From assembly GCA_002794775.1 (NCBI GenBank), contig NBAY01000032.1, positions 372,001 to 436,000 on the forward strand: DNA of 64,000 bases, given 5' to 3'. Below the pieces are notes generated by a model. It was not told the DNA's origin and made no database searches. It was given only the letters and a program-made list of their open reading frames with translations. This stretch comes from Porodaedalea pini. Its lineage: Eukaryota > Basidiomycota > Agaricomycetes > Hymenochaetales > Hymenochaetaceae. Every line of letters begins with the position of its first letter. Position 1 is the first letter of the stretch. The position numbers were made by a program, and so were the translations under genes. This document shows, one piece after another, positions 12,487 to 24,260 of this stretch.

Positions 12487-13292
12487 TCATGACCCCGAAG
12501 CATCTTCACCCATTAATCCCTCTTCCTCTGCACTCCGAGTCTCCGCAGCAGTAAGCGCCGCACCCATGCCCCCCATCGCAGCCCAACTCCCACTCGACGC
12601 CCTGCGCAGCCCAACGCCGATCCGCGCCGCAAGTCGCCGTGCCCGAACAGCACGCATTCGTTCGGATCGGATAAGCACGCCTGTAAGCGCGAGCGCGGCG
12701 AAAATGACGTTGCATAAGACGAATTCGAAAAAGTCGGCCCGCTCCTTTGGCACGCGTCTTCCGCAGGACTCCCAGGCGGGGAGCGCAGACTGAGGGGGTC
12801 GGCTGGCCGGATGATGCGATGGTGGCGAGTGGGTTGTGCTACCACCACCGTCTTGCTCTTGGCTGTCCGCTGAAGTTTCGGAGGAAAGCTTGTCGGCGTC
12901 TGGCGCGGAGGAGACTGCGAGGCAATGCAGTAGTCGTCGGTTTCCGAACGGTTGGCAAAATGGTTCTTGTAGCTTGGGACATGCCAGTCTGAGCCTCATG
13001 TCGCCTCGACAAAACGCTTGAGACTCACCAGATCTTCTGGACATGGTTCGCATGAACCTGCTGGGTGACAGATCACGTCGTCTTCCTCCCCCTCGCCTTC
13101 AGCAGCCCGTCGCATCCAGTTGGAAGCGTTCTTCATCCTGGAATTGTAGGGAGAACGTGTGCCATAGTACAAAGGCTTCCCTGGATAGACAATTGGAGGT
13201 ACTGGGTCTGCACGACTAAAACCATCTTCATCTAATGAGGAAAGGATAAAGAGTATGCTGTTCAATGCACACGTCAGCCCGCTTAAACGCAT
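12487..13292 (-). CDS. JTB-like single-pass membrane protein
   Basis: Two exons, 13292-13029 and 12972-12487, separated by a 56-nt GTGAGT...AAG intron, encode 249 aa. The N-terminus MRLSGLTCALNSILFILSSL is a plausible signal peptide. A Cys-rich luminal segment follows: CHPAGSCEPCPEDL, EPFCQPFGNRRLLHC, then ESCGRR, a FFEFVLCNVIFAALALTGVLI transmembrane helix, and a basic stretch RSERMRAVRARRLAARIG. The order (CxPC, FCxxxG, a later C, SCR/SCG, FxFE before the TM, basic Arg/Ala-rich tail) resembles the JTB (jumping translocation breakpoint) family, which is type I. Family assignment is from memory of the pattern. The Gln/Asp/Ser-rich insert after the luminal cysteines is extra. Expected location is secretory-pathway membranes. 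Confidence 0.6.
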
Positions 13293-14194
13293 ATTGAATT
13301 CTTTGACTACTTACAGGTGGATCGGAAGTGACGAAGAAAGCTTCATGATAGCAAATGAGGCATAAAATAGAAGGAGCGATATTCAGTAAGTTCGACATCC
13401 CGATACGCGGCCGTTGCAGCTGTCCCAATTGCATGTGACAGAAGTTCATGCGCTGTCACAACATGTCACAAATGGCGCCTCGCACCGCCTGCTGTCCCGG
13501 GCCTGACCACTTCTGCATCTCTGATGCTCTGGCTCTCACAATTCAAAATCACCACGACCTTCTTCAGTGGATGCCGTCTCTAGATACAGAAATACCATCT
13601 AGCTTTGGGATTTTTGTCTGTTCATCATTACGGGTACTTGGGTATTCCGAGTCGCAGTTTGATATACAAAACTATAGCACAAACGCCAACGCATATTTCT
13701 CGTCTTCACCCTACGAAGTAAGGTGCGTTCAGGAATCCACGAGTCAACTGAGCAGTAAAATACGTATGAAATTCCCCAGGATGCGACAAACCTCAGATAG
13801 AGGCCACTTCAAATCTGCATCAGAGCTTCCATCTACGCGTTGCCGTCGAATCAAGAAGCCTTTCATTCAGGCCTGAGTACCCAATAACAAAATCGGACCC
13901 TATCTCTCTGGCAGCCTTGTTTCTCACACCCAAGGGTCGATGCGGCTCTGTATATAGCTCTTGATGGACAGAAGTCTATAAGGACCTTGTTCGAATCGCA
14001 CGTCCGCTCGTCGGCCTTCGACCCCCGCCTTTTCTCGTCGTCCAAAAGTAGCTCTCGGGTAGAGCTCATTATTTCTCAGAGCTTGCAGAGCAAGTTTCTT
14101 GTTGTCTCTTATTCACTCGTTTCTTTGCATTCGTTTCTCTGATTCTCTTCACGATTCTGACGGTGTACTTGGGTTTCTGGTCTTTTTTGCTCGA
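13293..14194. other. Intergenic; possible small ORF 13448-13876
   Basis: Lies between divergent genes (JTB-like on -, receptor on +). It contains a 142-codon + strand ORF (13448-13876) without recognised motifs, probably fortuitous. Confidence 0.4.
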
Positions 14195-15957
14195 ATGTCT
14201 TTTTCTACTTCTTCAGGCGAAGCACCCGAACTTCAAATATATACATCGGGCCAAAGGAGCGGCGTAACGGTACTTACATTCTTCAGATTACAGACCAATG
14301 AGAAGTTGTCTAATGCGCGTAATGGTCATCGCAGCTCCTTGTCGTTGCTGGCGTCTTGTCAATTTTCGCCATATTCTCTGGGTCACTGGTGAGTTGTCGA
14401 ACTAAACATCTGCAAATCTTCTTACTCACGATCGCTCGTGTTGCTAGTATTATTTCACGATCAGTAGACGCACTAAGACTTACCATCGGACAAACATTGC
14501 TCCATACCTCGTTTCGCTCCTTATCGCCAATGTTCTTCAAGCAATAGCGACGATCCTCAACGCGCGCTGGGTCCATGAGGGTATTGTCTTCGATGGCGGC
14601 TTCTGTGCTTTCCAAGGTGGTCTCAAGAACGCTGCCAACGTGGGCATTGCACTGTGGTCATTCATGATTGCCGTGCATGTCTTCAACCTACTGTTCTTGC
14701 GCTGGAAAACGACGCGCACGGGCATGATTGCGACGCTCTTCGGTGGCTGGTCTGCGGTCGCAATGATTGTGACGCTTGGCCCGCTCGCCATCGAAACACC
14801 AGAACGCGGCCCATACTTTGGTGTCTCGGGATACTGGTGCTGGATCACGGACAACTATCCTAAAGAGCAGACGTACATGGAGTACTTCTTCGTAGGTCGC
14901 TGGATCCTAGTCATCCTGGAAAACATTAAAAAGATCTTCATGTAATAGGAATTTATGTCTGCCGGACTGGGGTTTGTCCTATACGCGTTGGTCCTCCTCC
15001 GAGTGCGGGGGAATCTTACCAAAGTCGATGGCCGCTGGCGCTTGCGATGGATACAGCGAAGCCAGGCGTGGCAGCTTTCCTTCGCGCGCGATATGCTTGA
15101 TACCGCTATGCTGCGCGTTGCCACGAACATGGTCTGGTGCGCCCTTGTTCTAATTTTATAGTGATATTCTAGCCCTTACGACCTTGATGTAATCAGGTAC
15201 CCTGTACGCAACGGATTTCATTTCATTTGTTTTTCTCAACCCGGTCCTAATCAGACGGCATTTTGATTATCAGGTTGCATATAGCCTCATCATCATCCCC
15301 GTTGCCCTTGCGCGTCTGAGCTCTTTCACGGGTCGTCACGTACCCTTCTGGGCAACAATCACGACGGATGTGATCTTCAACCTCACAGGTACGCTTAAGA
15401 TCTTTCCTACCAACTATCATCATATCTAATGTTCTATATTCCTTTTTTTCATTTTCCTCGATGAAATGCATATCGTTCCCTTGTCGCTTTACGATTTCAA
15501 ATCCCATGTGTGCTTTATAGGCCTGGTCAACGCCATTCTTTTCATAAGCACGCGTCGGATCCTTCCAGATACTGCCGCGCTCCCACAGTTTACGACGCCA
15601 CGCAGCAACACCATGTCCGACTCAGAGGCGAAGTTCGGTGTCACACCTTTCTCGTTCGACCCCAGTCCGCCAGCCAGGGTAAGTCAGGAGGATGATAAGA
15701 AGAGCGAGGTAGAATGGGACGTCGTCTCGTTGGCATCCGAGTCGCTGCCCCCTCCCGCGTTTTTGTCCGGTCGTGCCGTGCACGGACGGGCTGCACTGGA
15801 CACCGAGAGCGCAGGATCTGGTGTTGCCACCAGGGACTCGAACCTGGACTTGGGCCATGATCTCGGGAGGCCTACACCGCCTCGACAAGACAGCTATTCG
15901 TACTCAGATATGATAACCGTCCCCACTCTCGGATTCTCATATCCGGGACGAGCGTGA
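14195..15957 (+). CDS. Git3-like fungal seven-transmembrane receptor (GPCR)
   Basis: Seven exons (14195-14269, 14335-14388, 14448-14891, 14949-15136, 15197-15203, 15274-15388, 15521-15957) join in frame to 439 aa. Helices are visible in order: TM1 LLVVAGVLSIFAIFSGSL, TM2 APYLVSLLIANVLQAIATIL, TM3 NVGIALWSFMIAVHVFNLLFL, TM4 GMIATLFGGWSAVAMIVTLG, TM5 MSAGLGFVLYALVLL, TM6 NMVWYPVAYSLIIIPVALAR, TM7 WATITTDVIFNLTGLVNAIL. Family signatures between helices include NARWVHEG, FCAFQGGLKNAANVG, GPYFGVSGYWCWIT, LLRVRGNL and the closing STRRILP. A Ser/Asp-rich cytosolic tail (~120 aa) is a likely phosphorylation target. Related fungal receptors act upstream of G-alpha/cAMP signalling; ligand unknown. Exon 5 is only 7 nt, chosen because it alone restores the conserved WYPVAY. 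Confidence 0.88.
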
Positions 15958-16703
15958 AAAGAGGGACATTACTAGCAGCGCGTACATATTTGTAGTTCGT
16001 ATTCCTTTGGTGATTTGGACTTCATCTTTCGTCTCACTTTCGGCTCTGGAGACATAGAGTGTTCTCTATTGCTGTGTATTTTATTTATCTTGCCTCATGA
16101 ACAGACATGTATGATACTTTCTTCATCGGAGACTGCAGACACTTCAACTCGATTATTTGCCTTGCGTATGCTTGCCCACGGACAGGGGAGAGATTGAAAA
16201 TACAGAGCCCGTGCAGATCGAAGTAAAGAGAAGCTGAGTGTGAAATTGCTCGAGGGATACTGTAGAAATGTGTGCCCTTTGTACTTTGTCAGGTAGACCA
16301 GCGAGGAAATCATAACATTTTAAACGCAGTCGTACATAAAAATGATAGCTCGGATATACAAGAAAGTGGGAACTCGCGAGGAGGAGCACAGGAGAGGGTA
16401 AAGCAACAGTATATCAAATAAATCAATTCTGCTACTCCAAGATATCTTGAAGCATTTATTGGTCGATAGATCCTCGGCTCATTAATACTGTATCTAAAAT
16501 CTCGTATCGCTCGACCGACCGGTTCTGACTTTTCAGGTACTAACCCTCCATATCCAGTGATCTTTCCCCATTCAAGTATCTAGGAACTGCCTCGATTGGG
16601 GGAATGGGAACATAAGAACTACGTTGATGATTTTTTCTCGGAGTTGGAAGAGGGGTTAATATGAAGTTCCCTTAGGTCTTTGGTAAGTTTGTCGGCTTCA
16701 GTA
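15958..16703. other. Intergenic between convergent genes
   Basis: AT-richer 3' flanks of the receptor (+) and the hypothetical gene (-). No coding structure seen. Confidence 0.5.
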
Positions 16704-17597
16704 CTACATAGTGTTCAGATCTAACTTTTTAAGTTCTTTTTGAACATAACGTAGCCGGTCATCGAATTTATAAGTGGAATTGATCCACTTCCTTGTTTCA
16801 TTGTCCTTCGGCAGTTTTTCCAGGTTGCCTATTTCACATTCAATCTCTTTCAGATATGACTGAAGGAACTCCTTTCTCCTTTCATCGTCGGAGAGATCCT
16901 CAATCTTGATGGCTTTCAGGTCTCTGAGGAGTACTTCCCAACGCTCCAGTGACTTCCAACGCAGCTCTTTAGCAACTTCGATGCATTCCTTCATGTGTTT
17001 GATACGCTGCTCTTTTATCTCCTGCCGTAGGCTATTTTTACTGCTTAGTTGCCCGCTTTTGGTGTCGGGTTGACTTGTCTCGCTGTCGGTGTGTCGTCCG
17101 TCAGCGTGAGTCGTACTTTTTGGCCAGTGAGCGTTCAAATGGCTTTGATGTCCACGTCGCCGATCGATACTATTTGAGGCAATTTGTTTGTTTCCGGTAG
17201 TGCTAGTAGGATCGCTAGTGGGTGATGGTCTGAGTACAGTCGCGTCCCTTTGGTCTATGTCTTCGGTTTCTTCGGGGATGGTATATACTTTTGGATTGCG
17301 GCTCAGACCCTTTGGATGTTCAAAGTCTTCTGGCCGGGGTTGTTCTGGTCTAGTACGGCTTCGACCTCGAGGGCTGTGTTCTTCGCCATCACGAGGAGAT
17401 TCTTTTCTATCGTCGGCGGGTCGTGCTCCCCGTGTCTCGTGTTTCCGTCCCTCACTGGGACTTCTGGCAGGTCTTTTACGACGACTTCGTGACATTCTCT
17501 CGGTAGTCTTGCTAGACAATGATGAGCGAGGCTTTAGTGGAGATATCACCAGAATAGAGCATCTGCTCGGCTGAAGGTACGCACCTTGCTCTAACAC
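16704..17597 (-). CDS. Hypothetical Arg/Ser-rich protein with C-terminal coiled coil
   Basis: One open frame of 297 codons; a second ATG at 17495 begins MSRSRRKRPARSPSEGR and is the likelier start (263 aa). The N-terminal half is charged and disordered (RS, RPE, DRK runs). From about residue 180 it becomes helical and Lys/Glu-rich: SLRQEIKEQRIKHMKECIEV, then RRKEFLQSYLKEIECEIGNL and YVQKELKKLDLN, compatible with a coiled coil. I do not recognise the family. The antisense strand also has a 128-codon ORF, but the minus-strand frame has the protein-like composition. An upstream exon beyond 17597 is possible. Confidence 0.55.
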   Translation of the reverse strand: MLEQGAYLQPSRCSILVISPLKPRSSLSSKTTERMSRSRRKRPARSPSEGRKHETRGARPADDRKESPRDGEEHSPRGRSRTRPEQPRPEDFEHPKGLSRNPKVYTIPEETEDIDQRDATVLRPSPTSDPTSTTGNKQIASNSIDRRRGHQSHLNAHWPKSTTHADGRHTDSETSQPDTKSGQLSSKNSLRQEIKEQRIKHMKECIEVAKELRWKSLERWEVLLRDLKAIKIEDLSDDERRKEFLQSYLKEIECEIGNLEKLPKDNETRKWINSTYKFDDRLRYVQKELKKLDLNTM

Positions 17598-19556
17598 TCA
17601 TTCTCATCACTTACGCCGTGCTCTTTATACGATTAATACGTGGTAAGTCAATCAACAATTGTTAGAGGTATATTGAACGCTGTTGTGTCAGGCACTTTGC
17701 GACTCCGTGGATTCTGGGTACAAAATTAGCACACGAAATCAAGCCAACATATCCCAGGCTACAGAATGCTCCAGACCTTTGCACACCGGCTGAATCAATT
17801 TATCCCGGGTTTGGTCCATTACATTCGCATATTGCAAAATACAATCCTGCTCCGCTGCCGTCATTTTTCACCTTTGCTGAGAGTTTGTTACCACTGCATC
17901 CCCTGACCAATAAGCCCTGCGGTAGTGTCAGTTTTATTTATTTATTGCAGATTGCGAGTCAAGTTTACCCGTATCAATCACCTCGACATTTGCTTCGTAA
18001 CGCTATAACGGCATGGAAGATAAACATACCAAGCAAAACTCTCAATCAGAGATGATGCATCCTGAGTTCGCGGCGTGTTTTGCCATGTACAACGCAGCGC
18101 CGATACGTTGATAAAAACTAGTAGCACGAGTGAATGTCAGCCGACAACTTCAAATGGTATTATTATATGTTACCCCATATGTAGTTCGGCATCAAGCTAG
18201 CTGGCTGCACCGCGGCGAGGAGGCGGAGCACTTGTTTGAGCTCATTCTGGGTGATGTCGTGCATGAAAGGTGGAGTCCTGAGATCGAGAAAGAGACGGCG
18301 TCCATGGAAAGTGCACATCAAGGGGAATTTCAGCTCGAGAGCGGAGATTCCCGTATTGAGCGGACAATGAGGGGATGGACAGTGGACGTTGGATATTCTT
18401 GAGAAACATAAACCCCTGGAAGAGGAATATCTGCAGAAGGAGGAACCAAGGTGCGAGAAGGAGGAAGACCGGTAGATAAGATTGATAAAAAAAGATCAGC
18501 GTCGCGATGGACGTTCGTCTCGAAACAAACATGTCCCAGTTTGCAAACCGATGATTAGATGCGACGGAGGTAGACAGACTCGGAATCTAATTCCAGTCGT
18601 GGATGGTGTCTCCTGAGCTTGTGGTGTATTTGCTACCTGCAAAGAAGCGCTGATACGAGGCATGACTCCTTCGGCATGGTGTTGGCAGGAACTGGCGCTA
18701 CGAAATCATCTACTTACTACTAGGAAGCCTCCGATCCGAAGAGGTAAGCTACTCCTTCTGACTAAGTAGCTTCATCTTCGAGTTACGTTGGGCCCAGGAA
18801 GCCAACCACGGAATGTTCATATTCTTGCAGAAACATGCATAACGGTGAAAAGGAATTTGCAACATGACGGGGAATTGATCCGACGGTACGCGCCAGCCTC
18901 AGCACCATTTGAAGTCCGCTCAGTTATCTTTTTATGTTCTTCTCTTCTCTCTGGCGTAAACTCCCTGCCTTGGACTTCGAACTTGCAGCCAAGGGCGATA
19001 GACCTATGCCAGACGTTATCTCTACTATCATAAATACTCGGGCTTCGTGCAGTTATCGGCGCTGCGTTCGGCTGTTGCCTTACCACCTAATACATTCTGT
19101 TCAATCAAGCACGTTAAGAGTCATTGTCATCAAGGCACGATCTTGCAGTGATGAAATTGCAGAAGGATACAATGTTCACCAACGTGTCTTCCTTCTGATA
19201 GAATTGGTTTCCGTCGTTGGAATGATGAGTAATCAATCTTTTTAAACAACCCAGTACGCGCATCATGTTGTTTTTAAGCATAGAGCTCGACCAGACTCCC
19301 CCCAGTTTGCATAGGCGTCGAAGACTGTTGCTTTGGAAGACGTGAATAGACATCGGGCATTTTAGCACAGCAGGTGCCATTATCGTGTCCGGATCACTTA
19401 TTATTCCCGCGGTATCGGTTATCTTGCCAGAAGCTACTTCTCAAGATGCGCTCGAGTCTGGTTATCTCCTTCAGGTCTGCCTAGGAAGATCTGATCTATC
19501 TAGACTCCCTCCTTACTCCTTACGCCTCGTCCTTGCACCCAAAAGCTGAGTGCAGT
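17598..19556. other. Gene-poor spacer (2 kb)
   Basis: Promoter side of both flanking genes. Short ORFs only (e.g. 18130-18402 +, 18242-18532 -), overlapping on opposite strands and without motifs; I see no gene. Confidence 0.4.
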
Positions 19557-20810
19557 ATGCGTACTACGCCCTACACGTTTGCCCTCTCGGCTTCGCTCCT
19601 CACCCTCTTTCCAGCGTCTGTGCGTCTGCAGGCCATCTCCAACCAAACTGTTACCGCTATCGACGCGCGGATTACTTATGACGGCGACTGGACAGTCCAA
19701 GACAATGGCGGACACGTTTTCACTTCTGTTGCTGGCAGCTTCGCTCTAAACTTTGCGGGCAGCGCGGTTTACTGGTACTCGCGCAAGCTGTATAATGGTG
19801 CAGTCGTAGCAATCACGCTCGATGACGATGACATTGTATACATCGATTTAAGTGATGGAACGACACGACTCCCGTCGCCGTACTGTATGAGAAGGAGGGA
19901 CTGGAAGTGAGTGGAAGCCATCATCTGAATGTGACTTGGAACGGACCAGGCTCGAATGGCGTTGGCTCTTTTTTGGAGTCTTATCGCGTGGAGTGCGTAT
20001 ATTCAAGTCTTTTTTTATTATTCACTGCATGACGACGAACCTATATGGATTCCTTATCTCGAAAAGATTTACGGGCGATGCATCCGAGCCTTCGACCTCA
20101 AGCTCGAGTCCTGCTTCAAGCTCAGCCTCAACCCCGACGAAGTCGAACGTAGGTGCCATCGCAGGCGGCACGGTCGGCGGCATCTTCAGCGTCCTGATCC
20201 TCATTTCTGCTCTTCTTTGCCTCCGAAAACGAAGGGCCCGCATCGCTACTGGTCAAAACATGCAATCCGGTAAGTCGTGAACACGCATTAGTCTTGACCA
20301 AAGTGATTATTTCTTTCTTCTGAATCTATTTTGAAATTTTAAGCAACTCCGGTTTTCTTGTTTCGAAATCCAAACTCAGGTTCACCTATCGCTTCATTTT
20401 CTTCGGCGTCTTCCGTGAAACCGCCTCTGGATGGTCAGCCACGTCTTCCAAGTCAACGCGTGGATAGCCGTTTGGACGTCCCGGCCAACCCAACGAACGC
20501 AACAACGTTGCTTTCTCCAGGAACGTCTGCTCCACCGGTCTCGTTACCCATCGACGCGCCGAATTCTTCACGATTTGGTTTTGCACATGGCTGGGAAAGA
20601 TGGCGTCCCGAGTCAATGTCTCGAACTCAAAGCAGTGCACTCCGGAGTCCGCAGGAAACATCTGTATCCGCGGGTACGTTCGTTGTCGGAAGAGATTATA
20701 GCTCAGCAAATAGACCTGCTACGACGATTCCGATGCCTTTACCACACTCTTCGGGAAGTACGGACCATGAGGAAGCGCTTGAGGATCCACCGCCTGTTTA
20801 TAGGGACTGA
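19557..20810 (+). CDS. Single-pass surface protein with beta-sandwich-like ectodomain (probable frameshift)
   Basis: Signal peptide MRTTPYTFALSASLLTLFPASV is followed by an ectodomain of the kind common in Agaricomycetes (ITYDGDWT...GSFALNFAGSAVYWYS...NGAVVAITLDDDD), a Ser/Thr-rich stalk (EPSTSSSSPASSSASTPT), a TM helix (AIAGGTVGGIFSVLILISAL) and a basic stop (LRKRRAR). The cytosolic tail ends DPPPVYRD, which contains a PPxY motif that could bind WW domains. Exons: 19557-19992, 20067-20269, 20344-20810. Within exon 1 the frame must shift by one base near 19855-19870: upstream reads YIDLSDG and downstream reads NDTTPVAVLYEKEGLEV, with no splice sites between. Without the shift the ORF stops at 19910. 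Either a pseudogene or a one-base sequence error. Confidence 0.65.
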
Positions 20811-21803
20811 CTTCTTTTATGAATGTACTCGAAAGCAGCCCTCCAACTACATCTTTTAATGGCCGACCAACACATCCCACGATATGAGTTTCGAAGTTAT
20901 TGGGCTATTGCGGATTGCAGCTCGGACTTACGCCGCAGAAGCCACTCCAACATTCGTTTCGAGACTAGGAAATTGCATCGGAGGTGGAAATAGCATGCAA
21001 GGTGGTCGGCTGTAGTCAATGTCTTCTGGATTTGCGGCATTTTTTGAAATATTTGATGGAGCAATTATACCAGGGTAGAAACACTCCTGTGGGGAAAAGG
21101 CTGTAACAGTACTCAATGAATCCAAATGAGAATTTACATACGGTCAGGCATTAGGTGATTCTCCTAGTTCCAAATTCAAAGCCACAGAAGTGAAACCTGC
21201 TCTATTCTGGCCTTATGTACTTATTATGATTTACCAAGTCAAAGTGTGATGGGAATGTTTTTTCTGAGCAGTGCAAAGTCAGTGAAGATCAAGTAGTATT
21301 TTTCAGTGTTTCAGCGATGCATATAAGCAGTACATAAACAATGAATACAGCACAAAATCAGTGTGAAAATTTAGTATGAACTCATATTAGCAGAGTAGAG
21401 CAGTTTCTGTGGTTATAGCTGCAGATTTGAGGTCAGGAAAAATGAGGTAAAGATACATGCAGAAAACAGGTTATTTTATCATTTTGTATTTTCGTTCTAT
21501 TTTCTCACTTCTTTCAGTCATTATATAGAACTAACATCTGAAATAATTTTAGCAACTTGTTTGATGAGGATTCATAAAGATTTGAGTGATATGATTTTTT
21601 TGAGTGTTGAGGCTGTCAAAATCACAAATTATGTAATACAATATGACAATCCGAGACAATCCTGCTCCTTTCATTTCTCTCAAGTTCCCATTTATCGTCT
21701 ATCTCGAGAACTACTATCTACTCATCGCGAGCACGCCCTGCCTACACAGAAAGCGATTAGTCCAGTGTAGCTCAGGTCTACGCTATATTACTTCTCAGTT
21801 ACA
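20811..21803. other. AT-rich spacer
   Basis: Almost 1 kb of AT-rich DNA before F-box/RCC1 copy A. No coding structure seen. Confidence 0.5.
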
Positions 21804-23919
21804 ATGGTCTCACTATCAGATCTACCAGATGAAACGCTCCTATATCATCTGCTGCCAGTCCTGCTAGTGCGGGACGTGCTTGCTTTGGGTGCTACAAGCC
21901 ACCGCTATGCCACTTTTTGCCGTGACGAGACATTTTGGAAGATGAAATGCACGGAAGATTTCCCTTTCTCGAGCTCGAGAATAGCGCGGACGACCTCGAG
22001 GCGATGGAGGATCATCTATAAAGGTCTGAGCAATCCAAAAATATTCGGGTGGGGGTGTGTCCAGATATTTAATGCAGGGAAGGTAATGCTTGACTCCAAT
22101 GGCAGGCAAGCCACCCATGGGAGACTAGGTCGTATTGATGTGCCACACGGGTGTACCATATCCGATGCAGCTCGCCTTTCCAAAGAAGCTGACTATAGTC
22201 AAACTCGTCGCAGGAGGATCGTGAATTGAAATCTGGCTTACTCCAAAATTGTCCTGGTACCTTGAATTAGGTCATTCCATGCTCTCGATTCCCGGGGGCG
22301 CGTTTACGTATGCGGTAAGTGATAGTAGACCGCCGAACTCATAAGATGTTTAGCTTATTTCCAATAAGGTGCACTGGACGGAGCGTCAGACACTGATCAT
22401 GGTGTTCGCGGCGGGTTTTCGGCCTGTGGTATGATATCGAGTAAACCGCTGCGAGTTGAACTTCCTGAGTCAATCCAAATGGTGAGGTAAGTCTGAGTAA
22501 GTCTATCACGGATCTGCTATGAATTGAATATTTATCACTCTTAGCTGCGGACAAAAGCATTCTATGGCACTGGATTGCAAGGGTCAGATATGGATGTTCC
22601 TCTCCTGGGGAAGGCCTTCTTCGTCTCATCACGCCAGCGCTTGACAACTCCTCTCCCGATGCGACGCCGATACAGGTTGAATGCGGATGGTCAGATTGTG
22701 CTGTGCTGACAGCTTCTGGTGACGTTTTCGTCTGGTGGCCCTTCTACACGTTTATCCAGCAGAAATTCAACAGTGTTATGAGGCGCATGGATGCCGAGGG
22801 AGACAAGTATGCGCATGCAACAATGGAGGATACGATCCCGTGCGTAACGTGGGACCTGCAACATGACCCGCAGAGACTGCCAGCCATCCCCATACTCCCT
22901 GAACTATCACGCCTGGGTGGTGCACCTGGTGACAACGAAAAGGAGACGAAACTCGTCAAGATTGCGGCAATGGGCGGGTTCATCATAGGCCTGACGAACA
23001 AAGGACACGTCCTCAAGATCGGCGACCTGTGGACCGAGACAGCCGTCCTGGCGCGTTGGGAATATGTGAGCAAGTCTTTCGTATTTAGTGTTGATCTACA
23101 AATGGATATTTGTGCGCACCTTCGTTGTAGCTTCCGAATTACAGCAAGATAGAAAGGGTTGGTGGATATCCAGTGGTCGCTGGAGCAGGCCAGACAGACG
23201 ATAGCATATTCAATATAGTGGATTCACCGAGGAATGGACAAATCACTCACGTTTGTTGTGTTACCTTGTTTTCCGTTCTACATTCTTCTCACATGCTGTT
23301 TGCCGTGTCACCCACCTACCCGCCCACAGATCACAGCACACTTTAACCACTTCATCGCGTACACATGCGAGAACTCAGTCGTCCTGCGGGGGAGCACCGC
23401 AACGGCTGCGGAGGATGCGGCAAAAGCTATTCCTGAGCTACAGGGCAAATCCATCATCTCTGTCAGTATAGGCAACCACCACAGTGCAGCGCTCACTGCG
23501 GATGGGCATTTATACACATGGAGCGAGTTTGGGGAGAGCGCGCTGGGGCTCGGCGAGCCGGAAGCACTTCCAGTTAGAACACCTGGCGAGTATGCGATGC
23601 AACAAACGTTGGACGAGGCGAGGCAATGCCATCGCGTGGAAGTGTCAGATGTGAAGATACCGAGAGAGGTGCGCTTCAACTACGGCTTCAACTACGGCTT
23701 CAAGTTGAAGAGGAAGAGGGACCTTTTCTGCATCGCTGCAACCGCGGGCGGGTTGCATACGGGTACGCTGGTCATCGACCTTGACCCTGAGGTAAGATAA
23801 AGACTTCTGGCAGGCACTGATTGTCGTACTGCATGCACCTGCAACAACAGGATGAACACGACATGGCACAGAACAGAGCTTTGTCTCTCATCGCCTCGGA
23901 TCGCGCACGGTCTGTCTAA
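21804..23919 (+). pseudogene. F-box/RCC1-repeat protein, copy A (frameshifted)
   Basis: Starts MVSLSDLPDETLLYHLLPVL with an F-box, followed by RCC1-type blades: CGWSDCAVLTASGDVFVWWP, MGGFIIGLTNKGHVLKIGD, IGNHHSAALTADGHLYTWSE. Exons can be followed in the second half (to ~23064, 23132-23249, 23332-23793) and the last (from ~23852) ends at 23919 (DEHDMAQNRALSLIASDRAR). Compared with copy B (41387-43360, -) it has at least two one-base insertions: one near 22150 (CACGGGTGTACC against TATGGTGCACC) and one near 22612 (GGCCTTCTTCGTC against GGCCTTTTCGTC). Both break the frame. Domain combination matches fungal SCF-associated factors of the Saf1 type (F-box plus RCC1). Copy A seems non-functional as a full-length protein. 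Confidence 0.8.
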
Positions 23920-24109
23920 CCTTTCTCTCGGACCGTGCTACAGCCAATTGTCAGAAGTCGAGTATAGAACTAGGGTTATTTTGGGATACCTGAAATTTCG
24001 GAAGCTCAACAGAATGAAAATGGCTCAAGCTTACTTATATCCATATCGCCCGCTCGTCATCTTGTTGTCCCATAGGGCTTGCGAATGCAGAATGCAGAAG
24101 CTATAGTGT

Positions 24110-24260
24110 TAGGCAAGTCGGAACCGAAATGCGAAGTTTCGATCGGTGGTGAGAGTTCCTGTGCATGGACAATGTGCTGCGCATCTTTGAGGGAGGTGGA
24201 TCGCTGGAATCAAAATAGGTGATTTGACCATGAACAGCGAAGGGCCCACCGTATTTGTTT
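24110..24260 (+). repeat. R repeat, truncated copy after F-box/RCC1 copy A
   Basis: AGGCAAGTCGGAACCG..., then GAGTTCCTGTGCATGGACAA and GCGCATCTTT, followed by ATCAAAATAGGTGATTTGAC. Matches, in order, the 41060 end of the R repeat on the minus strand and the 43511 end of the R repeat on the plus strand. It sits directly downstream of copy A, as R does downstream of copy B, and ends abruptly before the eL20 promoter. Confidence 0.75.

Noticed and set aside
15800..15880. tRNA-like T-arm on the minus strand (CCAGGTTCGAGTCCCTGG)
   Set aside because: Loop length is off by one, no matching acceptor, D or anticodon arms, and it lies inside the receptor's coding tail.
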